A DNA stretch of 39,309 nucleotides. It comes from Methanomicrobiales archaeon. GTDB lineage: Archaea; Halobacteriota; Methanomicrobia; Methanomicrobiales; Methanospirillaceae. A program made the translations under genes and the position numbers. Where the stretch lies: the NCBI GenBank assembly GCA_025350045.1, contig JANXYM010000079.1, positions 1-39,309 on the forward strand, written 5' to 3'. The stretch's first letter is position 1; the number at the start of each line of letters is the position of its first letter. The notes beneath the pieces are model-generated. The model saw only the letters and a program-made list of their open reading frames with translations. It was not told the origin of the DNA and did not search any database. This document shows, in pieces, positions 31,252 through 39,309 of the stretch.

Positions 31252-32426
31252 GCCTTCTCCATCTGTTTGAGGTTAACCTGTCCTGTGATCTCCTCTTTGA
31301 CCTTCGAGGTCCTCTTGGTGAAGAGTTTCTCTTTGATCCTCTTGAACAGGTCAGTCTCCGTGCCTTTCACGCGGATACCGGTCCTTTGCATCACAATGAT
31401 ATCCTCACCGGGGCAGGAGTTAACACATGCTCCGCACAGGATACAATAATCCTTGTTGACTGCAATGGTCTTTTCAATGCTGTCGAGTTTCATCTCTGCA
31501 GCGGGAATTGTCGAGGGGAGATAGATCGCATTTGCCGGGCAGATATCTGCACATGTTGAACAGCCACCGGGGCATTTCTCTGCGTGGAATTCGATATCGC
31601 CTTCAAAAATCTTCTCAACGGTGATTGCCTCGGTCGGGCAGTTCTTCGAGCACCACGTGCAGGTGCAGCAATTGTCCTTGATAATATCGACTTTGCCAAG
31701 TACCTTGTCCGAAATGATCTCACGCTCAACGGTGATGCACTCTTCAGGGCAGGCCTCAACACACACCTTGCAGGCGTCACACTTGGTCTCGTCCCAGATC
31801 ACATCGCCTTCGACTTTGCCTGTCTCTGCGGTGAACACCTTGTGTTTCACCACGATTGCCGGGCACAGTGCCCCGCACAGGCCACAGAGCGAGCATTTCT
31901 CTTTATCAACGGTAAATGTCGTCTTGGTCTTGATTGCGCACTGGCGGTCCTTTGCGCCAGCAACCGGTCCTTTGTAGGTTCCTTCAAAAGCGGGGACGTT
32001 ACGGTCAATGGCGTCACGCGGGCAGACCTCTTCGCAGATCGTGCACTTAACGCATTTCTCGTCATCAATCTCCGCTTTCATATCAAATTGCGGGAACCCT
32101 TCCTTCTCAAGGATCGGGAGTCTCTCCTGTCCGTCCACTTTTAGGGTCAATGCATTGAATGGGCACATTATTACGCAGACGCCGCAGTATGAACACTTGA
32201 CTTCATCGACATCGATAGGGGCAGCGTAATTGATTGCGCCGCGCTTCGATGCACCGACGAGCCCGAGGACGATAGCTTCCTCAGGACAAGCCTCCACACA
32301 TATACCGCATCCCGTGCAGGTCTCTGCATTGAGAATAAGGTTGTTCACGTTCTGAAGGAGTTTTTGCTCCATTACAACGTTGACCCCATCCCTCTTCTTG
32401 GAAAATTTGGGAAACAGATTGTTCAT
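31248..32426 (-). CDS. Eight-cluster polyferredoxin (FwdF/MvhB-like)
   Basis: A 392-aa protein with eight [4Fe-4S] motifs in order: CTGCGICVEACP, CSYCGVCVIMCP, CVKCTICEEVCP, CSLCGLCGALCP, CDACKVCVEACP, CCTCTWCSKNCP, a variant CPGGCSTCADICP, and CILCGACVNSCP. Eight clusters suits FwdF, the electron wire of formylmethanofuran dehydrogenase; MvhB-type polyferredoxins usually have more. Placement as first gene of the hdrCBA-mvhD operon suggests it carries bifurcated electrons from HdrA towards Fwd. The ATG at 32426 follows GAGGG; an internal ATG at 32372 is possible. The carboxy-terminal 45 residues are lysine-rich. Confidence 0.88.
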   Translation of the reverse strand: MNNLFPKFSKKRDGVNVVMEQKLLQNVNNLILNAETCTGCGICVEACPEEAIVLGLVGASKRGAINYAAPIDVDEVKCSYCGVCVIMCPFNALTLKVDGQERLPILEKEGFPQFDMKAEIDDEKCVKCTICEEVCPRDAIDRNVPAFEGTYKGPVAGAKDRQCAIKTKTTFTVDKEKCSLCGLCGALCPAIVVKHKVFTAETGKVEGDVIWDETKCDACKVCVEACPEECITVEREIISDKVLGKVDIIKDNCCTCTWCSKNCPTEAITVEKIFEGDIEFHAEKCPGGCSTCADICPANAIYLPSTIPAAEMKLDSIEKTIAVNKDYCILCGACVNSCPGEDIIVMQRTGIRVKGTETDLFKRIKEKLFTKRTSKVKEEITGQVNLKQMEKA

Positions 32427-32840
32427 GAATTAACCCTCATGCAATACCATTATAGTACGTTTGCCTGTGCTTTGGATTCCCAAGGCCTTGTCATCCTGAT
32501 GTGCGTATGCTTTGACGCATCTGCACAATTGTTACAACCAGTATGATTTTCCCTGTTAATGTGCACTGCAAATGCCATTTTTTTTACGCACCAGCTATGA
32601 TCGATTCTAAAATCGACTATCCAAAAGTGGTTGAAGAATGTAGATAAATGTTCTGAAATTTACCCGAAAAAAAGAGTGTTTTATTCAAGATTTTCTATTC
32701 TAATCTCTATACTCTTAATTAAGATTAACAGATTATTGTGTACTTAAATACTCAATATATGTGCGCTCTGATTGCCGGAATTAATTAGAAAATTTATTCA
32801 ACATCCATCATAGTACCATTGTAGTAGCGGAGGTTATCGT
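32427..32840. promoter_or_regulatory. Divergent promoter region of hdr operon and ftr
   Basis: The minus strand carries ACTATAATGG (32447-32456) centred only about 26 bp from the polyferredoxin ATG. The plus strand carries AATTTATT (32791-32798) about 46 bp before ftr, whose ribosome site is GGAGGT. Between them lie a perfect hairpin TCGATT-CTAA-AATCGA (32601-32616), a T9 run near 32577-32585 and AT-rich sequence. No gene is seen. Confidence 0.5.
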
Positions 32841-33725
32841 ATGGAAATCAACGGAGTTACTATTGACAACGAATTTGCAGAAGCATTCCCGACATGGGTC
32901 TGCCGGGTGATCATCACAGCAGTCACCACGGAATGGGCGAAGAAAGCAGCAACCGAAGCAACCGGCTTTGCGACATCTGCGATCGGTTGCCCGTGCGAAG
33001 CGGGGATCGAACAGGAACTTGACGCTTCACAGACCCCCGATGGTCGCCCGGGAGTCTCAATCCTGATCTGTGCAGGTAAGAAGAAGATTAAGGATCAGGT
33101 TGTTGAGCGCCTTGCTGAATGTGTACTCACAGCACCAACGACTGCAGTCTTCAATGGTATTACCAACTCAGAAGAGAAGATCCAGGTAAAACTTCACTTC
33201 TTCGGAGATGGATACGAATACCAGAAAGAGGTTGGCGGCAGGAAGTGCTGGGTCATCCCGATCATGGAAGGGGAATACATTGGCGAAGAAGAGTTTGGCA
33301 TTGTCAAGGGTGTTGCCGGTGGTAACTTCTTTGTGATGGCAGAGAACCAGATGGCAGCCCTCATGGGTGCACAGGCAGCAGTGGATGCAATTTACAAGGT
33401 CCCGGGCACCATCACGAGTTTCCCCGGTGGCATTGTTGCGAGCGGTTCAAAGGTTGGCAGCCTGAAATACAAGTTCATGCCTGCTTCAACCAATGAGAAG
33501 TACTGCCCGACACTCAGGGAAAAAGTCGCGGACTCGAAGATTCCTGCGGGTATTAAGGGAGTCTATGAGATTGTTATTGACGGTATTGATGAGAAGTCCG
33601 TAGCAGCGGCCATGGCTGCAGGTGTCAAAGCTGCGGCAATGGTGCCGGGCGTGAAGTTTATCACTGCCGGCAACTTTGGCGGCACTCTCGGACCCTATAA
33701 GATCGAGCTTCACAAAATTCTCTAA
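32841..33725 (+). CDS. ftr: Formylmethanofuran:H4MPT formyltransferase
   Basis: A 294-aa Ftr, which moves the formyl group from methanofuran to tetrahydromethanopterin, the second step of CO2 reduction. The start MEINGVTIDNEFAEAFPTWV, the block GFATSAIGCPCEAGIE, PGGIVASGSKVGSLKYKFM and the end TAGNFGGTLGPYKIELHKIL are characteristic. The acidic composition fits the family. GGAGGT stands before the ATG, and T6 follows the stop. It is a single-gene unit, divergent from the hdr operon. Confidence 0.98.
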   Translation: MEINGVTIDNEFAEAFPTWVCRVIITAVTTEWAKKAATEATGFATSAIGCPCEAGIEQELDASQTPDGRPGVSILICAGKKKIKDQVVERLAECVLTAPTTAVFNGITNSEEKIQVKLHFFGDGYEYQKEVGGRKCWVIPIMEGEYIGEEEFGIVKGVAGGNFFVMAENQMAALMGAQAAVDAIYKVPGTITSFPGGIVASGSKVGSLKYKFMPASTNEKYCPTLREKVADSKIPAGIKGVYEIVIDGIDEKSVAAAMAAGVKAAAMVPGVKFITAGNFGGTLGPYKIELHKIL

Positions 33726-33738
33726 TTTTTTCTCTTTT
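33726..33738 (+). terminator. Oligo-T terminator of ftr
   Basis: T6 directly after the ftr stop, followed by CTC and a second T4. Confidence 0.6.
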
Positions 33739-33778
33739 CAGGACTTAACGGGAATTTTTTGGTCACTCAATCGATCGC

Positions 33779-33786
33779 TATAAATA
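33779..33786 (+). promoter_or_regulatory. Candidate promoter of the mmp11-aks cluster
   Basis: TATAAATA lies in the spacer after ftr and predicts a start near 33809, about 170 nt before the preferred ATG at 33981. Confidence 0.45.
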
Positions 33787-33980
33787 CTGTTATTGCCGAT
33801 TCTCTTGTTAACGAAAATTTCGGCTACAACCTTGAACTCTGGATCATAAACGGCATATGAGTGTGTTTCATCTGCCCTTAATTCAGAAATTCAGTGAAGC
33901 CGGGCCAACCTGAAGAAAAAGGCAATCTTCTGTATGGTGTGAAGTTTCCATGCATAGGATGTATTGAGGAAGTACCAGGC

Positions 33981-34877
33981 ATGAAGAACATTGCTGAACC
34001 CTATGTAATCCACTACCCGCAGATCGTAGCGGTAGCCGATGAGACTGGCAACCGGGTAGAACTGATCGAGTTTTTTGACTGTGTGGGTGGAGCGATGTGG
34101 TCGAAACACCACTATGCCCAGAGCCCGGTAGTGGAGGATGTGCGATGTGTGGGTGCAACCATGCGGTACCGTTTAAAACCGCAATCGGTGGATCTCGCAC
34201 TCGAAGGCTCCCGGTTCCCGGCGGGCATCTCTGCATGTACTGTTGATATGTCCGAGATTGCTGTTACTTATATCGGTATGGGTGGAGGCGGTGTGGGTGC
34301 TGCTGCCTGCCGCTCGGATGCACGCGGTGTTCTGCGGAGCCGGAGTGATCCCGCCGGAGGGGGAAAAGTTGCAGGGGCAACGATCTGGATGCCCCGGATG
34401 CAGCGGGTGCTCATTGGTGTTGACGACACAGACACCCCGGAAGAGGGGGCAACATGGACCCTGGTCCATAATATTGCTAAAGCAGTGGAAGACGAACACT
34501 CCGTCTATCTCTCACACACGATCGTCCAGCTCTTCCCGGTGCCATACCGGACAAAGAACTGCGTTGGTCTTGTCGCAGAGTTTGCCACAATGGATCCAGC
34601 CGGGCTTACCGATCGGTTCCATGCACTCCTGAAAAAATATACGCTCTCCCAGAAGACGGGTATGGCTGTTTACACCGGTTTTTCCCCCTCTGAGGAATTG
34701 CTTGCATACGGCAGGAGCGTTAAACGCGGTGAGGTTGAACCGGGGTTGCATGAGCGACTCAAAGATAAGGACCTGAAGATCATCATGAACGGCCGGGGAA
34801 TTACCGGGGCAGTTGCGGCGATCCCGTTCTTTACCCGGTACGAGGAGGCGCTGGATCTATGCAGTGGCCCGATTTAA
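33981..34877 (+). CDS. Methanogenesis marker protein 11
   Basis: The core sequence reads VELIEFFDCVGGAMWSKHHY, then GMGGGGVGAAACRSDARGV, then MQRVLIGVDDTDTPEEGATW, matching methanogenesis marker 11, a protein of unknown function found throughout methanogens. The central DDTDTPEEGATW is an acidic nucleotide- or metal-binding-like motif, and related DDTDT motifs occur in tRNA-modifying TiaS proteins. The frame is open from a GTG at 33894, but related proteins begin shortly before the YVIHY block, so ATG 33981 (298 aa) is preferred. It overlaps the next gene by 19 nt. Confidence 0.85.
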   Translation: MKNIAEPYVIHYPQIVAVADETGNRVELIEFFDCVGGAMWSKHHYAQSPVVEDVRCVGATMRYRLKPQSVDLALEGSRFPAGISACTVDMSEIAVTYIGMGGGGVGAAACRSDARGVLRSRSDPAGGGKVAGATIWMPRMQRVLIGVDDTDTPEEGATWTLVHNIAKAVEDEHSVYLSHTIVQLFPVPYRTKNCVGLVAEFATMDPAGLTDRFHALLKKYTLSQKTGMAVYTGFSPSEELLAYGRSVKRGEVEPGLHERLKDKDLKIIMNGRGITGAVAAIPFFTRYEEALDLCSGPI

Positions 34878-35824
34878 AAGCCCGTCTTCTCTCGGCCGGT
34901 TCAGCCAGGATCACGGGTGAACCTGCAGAGCCGTACATTGCCCGTTCCACCGCAGGCCCGGGTGCCGGAGGGAACGGTGCAGTCTTCTTTGCCATGGGCA
35001 GCCACCGGGTCAAGCTTGCCCTGAACCCTCTCAGTGAAGTGGAGATAGCCCACCGGGGTAATGGGGTTGTTGACCTCTATTTTGAAGGGGCACTTATCCC
35101 CGGGAGACTCCTTGAGCCGGGATGCCACTGTCCCGACCAGGCGTTCATCACGGTGACGGGCAGCTGCATCTTCCACTGCCGTTACTGCCCGGTGCCCATG
35201 CTGGGAGGCAAACGGAAGACGATTGAGGAGATCAGGGAGATGGTTGAGTCCGTCCGGCACCGGATTACTGCTATTTCCATTACGAGTGGCGTACTTGATA
35301 CGATCGATGAAGAGGAGTCCTATGTGCTTGAGATAATAAAATACCTCCATGTTTATGATCTCCCGATCGGCGTCTCTATTTATCCCACAGACCAGACCCC
35401 CGACCGGCTCCGGGCACTCGGTGTAGCAGAAGTGAAGTTCAATATTGAGGCGGCAACGCCGACCATTTTTGCAAAGCAGTGCCCGGGGCTTGACTATGAA
35501 CAGCTCTGGCGGGTGCTCGATCGCTCTGTGGAACTCTTTGGAAGGGACAGGGTCTTTTCCAATGTAATTCTTGGTCTTGGTGAGACCGACGGGGAGATGG
35601 AGACCTGCATCAAACGGCTGACTTCACACGGGATAATTCCCGTACTGCGGCCGCTCAACCCGGTTGCGGAACTTACCGGTACCCCCCGCCCGTCCGCGGA
35701 ACGGTTAAAAAAGATCTTTGGTATTCATGAACGCGAACTTGAAAAAGCAGGACTCGATGCCCGAAAGGCGCTCACCATGTGCACGAACTGTGCAGGATGC
35801 GATCTGGTGCCGGGGAGGGACTAG
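34859..35824 (+). CDS. Radical SAM protein with carboxy-terminal CX2CX2C
   Basis: A 321-aa radical SAM enzyme. The SAM-binding cluster motif is TGSCIFHCRYCPVP (C103, C107, C110), preceded by a CHC pair (C89, C91). ISITSGVLDT, the middle GVSIYPTDQTPDRLRALG, KFNIEAATPTIF and FSNVILGLGET follow the order of the radical SAM barrel and recall BioB/HydE-type enzymes. The end has C308, C311 and C314 (CTNCAGC), a possible auxiliary iron-sulfur cluster. I cannot name the substrate. It sits between marker 11 and the TPP enzyme with overlapping or touching ends, so it is co-expressed with aks genes. Confidence 0.75.
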   Translation: MQWPDLKARLLSAGSARITGEPAEPYIARSTAGPGAGGNGAVFFAMGSHRVKLALNPLSEVEIAHRGNGVVDLYFEGALIPGRLLEPGCHCPDQAFITVTGSCIFHCRYCPVPMLGGKRKTIEEIREMVESVRHRITAISITSGVLDTIDEEESYVLEIIKYLHVYDLPIGVSIYPTDQTPDRLRALGVAEVKFNIEAATPTIFAKQCPGLDYEQLWRVLDRSVELFGRDRVFSNVILGLGETDGEMETCIKRLTSHGIIPVLRPLNPVAELTGTPRPSAERLKKIFGIHERELEKAGLDARKALTMCTNCAGCDLVPGRD

Positions 35825-37096
35825 ATGAAAGGCATCGATGTAATTACCGAAGCGTTGCTCGCATGCACCGACCGGCAGTACACCGTACCGGGATTTCCCG
35901 TCACTGATCTCGGTGCACGGACCCTTGCAGAGATGGTGATCAATGAAAAAACGGCGCTTGAATATGCTCTTGGAGATTCGCTTGAGGGTCGAAGGGCTGC
36001 AGTCATCATCAAGAATGTCGGTGTGAATGCCTGCGCAGATCCGCTGCTTCAGGCAGCTGCTCAGGGCCTCATAGGGGGAGTGCTTCTCGTAACCGGGGAT
36101 GACCCGGAAGCACTGGGATCCCAGACTGCCCAGGACTCCCGGTATTACGGCGAGCTGGCTGAACTTCCCGTGATAGAACCCGATGCCTTTACCTGCTATG
36201 CCGGAGTCGAAGCAGCGCTGGAAGCCTCAGAACAGTTCTCCCGGGTCGCGATGCTCCGGCTGACGCCCGGAATTCTCGAAGCGGATGTGGAACATATTCC
36301 TGTACCACGATATCCCGGCAAAGGGCGCCTTTCTGACCGGTCGTGGACAATGAACGGGCGGATAACGGCCGCAACGGAACTGTACCGGACCCTGTTTGAC
36401 TGGTCGAACGATTCTGCATTAAACCAGTGGAAGGGAGAGCCTGCCGGTGTTGGCGCTGCGCCGGGGAAGACCCGGATTGTTACCGTGCACCCCCTTCCGT
36501 CACAGGCTGCACCGGTTAAGGAAGTGCATGAGATCGGCCGGACCTTCGTCCGCGATCACCGGGGATTGCAGCCACCGGTTCCCCGGCAAAACCCGCAGGT
36601 AATGAAGGACCGGGGGTTCTACCGGACCTTCTGCAAAGACTGCCCCTTCAAACCGATGATGAATCACCTCAAAGAGAGGGGGATGAGCATGATCTGCGAT
36701 GCCGGCTGTTCAATACTGGGAATGACCCCCCCGTACGAGCTGGGCATTGCAAGTTACGGCATGGGTTCGAGTATCGCGGTTGCTGCACGGAGCACACGAG
36801 TTGCCCTGATCGGGGACTATGCGATGCTCCATTCCGGCCTGAACGCCCTGATCGATGTATACGAGAAGCGCCTTCCTCTGCTCTGTATTGTGATGAACAA
36901 CAACTGCACAGCGATGACCGGTAAGCAGTCCTCCTACGATCCGGTTCCCTACCTGCGGTGGGCCAATCCAGTCGTCTGTCGTGCCGATGATGAAGAGGCG
37001 CTGAAGAACGAGCTCGTGGTGATGGACACGCCCCGCACGCTTGTAGTAAAAGGTACCTGTCCGGAGGGAAGCAGCCATGAAACCGTTAAATATTGA
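35825..37096 (+). CDS. IorA-like thiamine pyrophosphate enzyme, candidate 2-oxoacid decarboxylase
   Basis: A 423-aa protein related to the alpha subunit of indolepyruvate ferredoxin oxidoreductase. The first 170 residues resemble the pyrimidine-binding domain (IIKNVGVNACADPLLQAAA, GGVLLVTGDDPEA). CKDCPF corresponds to the CPGCPHR motif of IorA. The last part is the TPP-binding domain with GDYAMLHSGLNALIDVYEK and VMNNNCTAMTGKQ. Unlike IorA it lacks the carboxy-terminal ferredoxin domain, and there is no IorB gene, so non-oxidative decarboxylation is plausible. It starts right after the radical SAM stop and overlaps aksA by 20 nt, suggesting a step in coenzyme B synthesis (inference). Confidence 0.75.
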   Translation: MKGIDVITEALLACTDRQYTVPGFPVTDLGARTLAEMVINEKTALEYALGDSLEGRRAAVIIKNVGVNACADPLLQAAAQGLIGGVLLVTGDDPEALGSQTAQDSRYYGELAELPVIEPDAFTCYAGVEAALEASEQFSRVAMLRLTPGILEADVEHIPVPRYPGKGRLSDRSWTMNGRITAATELYRTLFDWSNDSALNQWKGEPAGVGAAPGKTRIVTVHPLPSQAAPVKEVHEIGRTFVRDHRGLQPPVPRQNPQVMKDRGFYRTFCKDCPFKPMMNHLKERGMSMICDAGCSILGMTPPYELGIASYGMGSSIAVAARSTRVALIGDYAMLHSGLNALIDVYEKRLPLLCIVMNNNCTAMTGKQSSYDPVPYLRWANPVVCRADDEEALKNELVVMDTPRTLVVKGTCPEGSSHETVKY

Positions 37097-38204
37097 GATC
37101 TGTGATGTGACGTTGCGGGACGGAGAGCAGACGCCCGGGGTATCGTTCTCCTGCGAGGAAAAGGTAAAGATTGCGACTGTGCTCGACGAGATCGGCATCG
37201 AGGTCATCGAAGCCGGGTTCCCTGCCGTCTCCCAGAACGAGAAACAGTGCGTCAAAACGATCGCAAACCTGGGGCTCGATGCCCGGATCTGCGGTTTTTC
37301 GCGGGCAAGGGAAGGGGATATCCAGACTGCCATTGACTGCGATGTCGAGATGGTGAGTATCTTCATCCCAACCTCTGAACTCCATGTCCGGCTCAAGTTC
37401 AAAAAACCCCGGGAGCAGGTGCTTGAGGACTCCTTAAAGATGATCGATTATGCCCGGGACCACGGAGTTCAGGTGCGGTTTGCTGCCGAGGATGCGTCCC
37501 GGACCGATCTTCCCTTCCTCAAGGAAGTCTATCGCAGTGCGGCTGAGCACGGTGCAGTGCTGCTCAGTTTTGCCGATACGGTCGGCTGTCTTATTCCTTC
37601 CGAGATGAACCGGATTATGACCGATCTTGTCGCCTCGGTTGACCGGCCATTCTGCGCCCATTGTCACAATGACATGGGCTGCGCGGTCGCAAACACCATC
37701 ACTGCTGCCGAAGCAGGCGCTTTCCAGCTCCATACCACGGTGAACGGTATCGGGGAACGGGCGGGCAACGCCTCGCTCGAGGAACTGCTCGTTGCCCTGC
37801 GGATGAAGAAAGGTATTGACCGGTATGACCTGTCCCGTCTGACTGAACTCTCGCATATGGTTGAAAAATTCTCCGGTATCACCCTCCCGCGGAACAAACC
37901 GGTGACCGGCGAACTGGCATTCTCCCACGAGAGTGGGATCCATATTGCGGCGATTCTTGAAGACCCTGCCTCCTATGAATATTTCACGCCCGAGATGGTG
38001 GGAAGCGAGCGAAAATTTATCCTCGGCAAACATACGGGCAAGAAAGCACTTGAGCACGTCATGGCATCGCTTGGCTGTGAATGCACGGATAGGCAGGTCT
38101 GCCGCGTCCTCGACCTGGTCAAGGACCACTCGGAACACAAATGCAATATCACGCCGGATATTTTGCGGAGACTGATCAAAAAAGCACAACTGGAGAATGG
38201 ATAA
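37077..38204 (+). CDS. aksA: Homocitrate synthase family enzyme (AksA)
   Basis: A 375-aa member of the isopropylmalate/homocitrate synthase family. The signature CDVTLRDGEQTPGVSF is at residues 9-24, the metal-binding HCHNDMGCAVANT near 199-211 and NGIGERAGNASLEE near 223-236. In methanogens this family includes AksA, which extends 2-oxoglutarate by repeated condensation with acetyl-CoA towards 2-oxosuberate for coenzyme B. The next gene is a homoaconitase large subunit, supporting AksA. Citramalate synthase, LeuA or NifV remain possible by sequence alone. It shares one base with the next start (TAATG). Confidence 0.85.
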   Translation: MKPLNIEICDVTLRDGEQTPGVSFSCEEKVKIATVLDEIGIEVIEAGFPAVSQNEKQCVKTIANLGLDARICGFSRAREGDIQTAIDCDVEMVSIFIPTSELHVRLKFKKPREQVLEDSLKMIDYARDHGVQVRFAAEDASRTDLPFLKEVYRSAAEHGAVLLSFADTVGCLIPSEMNRIMTDLVASVDRPFCAHCHNDMGCAVANTITAAEAGAFQLHTTVNGIGERAGNASLEELLVALRMKKGIDRYDLSRLTELSHMVEKFSGITLPRNKPVTGELAFSHESGIHIAAILEDPASYEYFTPEMVGSERKFILGKHTGKKALEHVMASLGCECTDRQVCRVLDLVKDHSEHKCNITPDILRRLIKKAQLENG

Positions 38205-39309
38205 TGGCTACGTTATCAGAGAGGATTCTGGGGGGAAATGCCGGCGAATACGTGGACCGGAAGGTGGACCGTGCCTATGTCCATGATGGCACAGGGGTCC
38301 TCACGCTTGAGGCATGGAAGCGAATTGGGAGTGACCGTCTCACGGATGCAACCCGCCTCTCCATGCTCTTTGACCACATCGTACCGGCCAACAACAGCAC
38401 AACGGCAACGCTCCAGCACGAACTGCGTGAATTCGCCCGCGGTTCATTCATGCACTTCTCCGATGTAGGATGCGGGATCTGCCACCAGATAATGAGCGAG
38501 GGTGTTGTACTTCCAGGAGAGGTAATTGTTGGTGCGGACTCGCACAGCTGTACGCTCGGTGCATTTGGTGCTTTTTCCACGGGAGTTGGCGCAACGGACA
38601 TGGCAGCCATCTGGCTGACCGGTGAGACCTGGTTCCGCGTGCCGGAGTCCATCGGGATACACTTATCCGGTTCATTCTCCGGTGCTGCGGAAGCAAAAGA
38701 TCTTGCCCTGACCTGCGTGAGCCGGCTGGGCATGGATGGCGCTACCTACAAGGCCCTGGAATTTATCGACGAAGGGGTTGCCGGTCTCTCCATGGATGAC
38801 CGCCTCGTGCTGAGTAATTTGTCAGTTGAGACCGGGGCCAAGACCGGGTTGTTCTATGCTGATGATGTGACGGTGCAGTATCTAGCCCGGGCAGGACAGA
38901 TGGTCAAACCTCAGGTGCCGGAGCCATGCCGCTATGTGCAGGAACTCTCCATTGACCTGTCGGAGATTGTTCCCCTGGTAGCTGTTCCCCACCGGGTGGA
39001 TACGGTCAAGCCCGCGCGGGAGATTGCCGGTCTCCCCCTTGATCAGGTCTTTGTCGGCACCTGCACGAACGGGCGGTATTCCGATCTTGCCCGGTTCGCC
39101 CGGATCGTGAAAGGTAAGAGCGTGGCCGTACGGACCATTGTGGTCCCGGCTTCAAAAGCGGTGCTGGCAGAAGCAATCCGGACCGGTGTGCTCACCGATC
39201 TCGTGGATGCCGGCTGCACGATCGGAACCCCGGGTTGCGGCCCCTGCCTTGGCTCGCATATGGGGGTGCTGGGTGAAGGGGAGGTCTGCCTGTCCACGGC
39301 AAACCGGAA
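38204..39309 (+). CDS. aksD: Homoaconitase large subunit (AksD), partial
   Basis: An aconitase-family large subunit of the LeuC/AksD type, open to the right edge (368 codons; about 420 are usual, so the end is missing). It starts MATLSERILGGNAGEYV on ATG 38204. Conserved parts are MLFDHIVPANNSTTATLQHE, GADSHSCTLGAFGAFSTGVG with the active-site histidine, and the cluster ligands TCTNGR (near residue 286) and TPGCGPCLG (near 343-350). It isomerises homocitrate and its longer homologues; AksE is the expected partner and probably lies further right. Confidence 0.88.
   Translation, partial: MATLSERILGGNAGEYVDRKVDRAYVHDGTGVLTLEAWKRIGSDRLTDATRLSMLFDHIVPANNSTTATLQHELREFARGSFMHFSDVGCGICHQIMSEGVVLPGEVIVGADSHSCTLGAFGAFSTGVGATDMAAIWLTGETWFRVPESIGIHLSGSFSGAAEAKDLALTCVSRLGMDGATYKALEFIDEGVAGLSMDDRLVLSNLSVETGAKTGLFYADDVTVQYLARAGQMVKPQVPEPCRYVQELSIDLSEIVPLVAVPHRVDTVKPAREIAGLPLDQVFVGTCTNGRYSDLARFARIVKGKSVAVRTIVVPASKAVLAEAIRTGVLTDLVDAGCTIGTPGCGPCLGSHMGVLGEGEVCLSTANR

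Noticed and set aside
33894-33980. GTG start extending marker 11 by 29 residues
   Set aside because: The extra segment lies before the expected family start and has no good ribosome site; ATG 33981 fits family length better, though the longer form is not excluded.

Overview
The window comes from a hydrogenotrophic methanogenic archaeon, most likely of the order Methanomicrobiales (Methanoregula-like; this placement is inference from gene content). It carries a complete mcrBDCGA operon, formylmethanofuran dehydrogenase (Fwd), Ftr, an Eha-type energy-converting hydrogenase, HdrABC with MvhD but no MvhA/MvhG, the start of the mtr operon, a methanogenesis marker gene and coenzyme B (aks) genes. 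Translation starts often overlap the previous stop (ATGA, GTGA). Several promoters have TATA boxes about 27-34 bp from the start codon, which fits leaderless or nearly leaderless archaeal transcripts.

Layout. 1-153: 5' end of mtrE (minus strand, running off the left edge). 444-2301: five small unrecognised minus-strand genes upstream of mtr, one resembling a degenerate Hjc-type nuclease. 2302-2896: AT-rich spacer with hairpin elements. 2897-3437: a NYN-domain gene whose reading frame is broken by an exact 13-bp tandem duplication. 3587-4262: a 5'-truncated YkgJ-like gene abutting a diverged 190-bp tandem repeat rich in G and C runs. 4354-6296: acylphosphatase and three small membrane-protein genes, one frameshifted in a GGGG run. 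6598-17466: an 11-kb plus-strand unit encoding Eha (B-J, L-P) followed directly by fwdDBAC, with nearly every junction overlapping; ehaJ is split by a frameshift. 17708-20532: cooS-cooC (minus), a monofunctional Ni-CODH and its maturation ATPase. 20693-21175: DUF2124 protein. 21608-26513: mcrBDCGA (minus). 27104-32426: polyferredoxin-hdrC-hdrB-hdrA-mvhD (minus). 32841-33725: ftr. 33981-39309: methanogenesis marker 11, a radical SAM protein, an IorA-like TPP enzyme, aksA and the start of aksD.

How it works together. Eha would use an ion gradient to reduce ferredoxin with H2. Fwd uses low-potential electrons to fix CO2 on methanofuran, and Ftr passes the formyl group to tetrahydromethanopterin. 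Mtr and Mcr complete methane formation, and HdrABC-MvhD with the eight-cluster polyferredoxin recycles the heterodisulfide and returns electrons to Fwd. The aks genes start the synthesis of coenzyme B, a substrate of Mcr. The most novel lead is the TPP enzyme and radical SAM protein inside the aks cluster, candidates for late coenzyme B steps that lack well-established enzymes. Other leads are the broken genes (NYN, ehaJ, a YdjM-like gene), a CODH with a CX2C D-cluster motif, a lysine-rich tail on HdrA, and the unknown cassette upstream of mtr.
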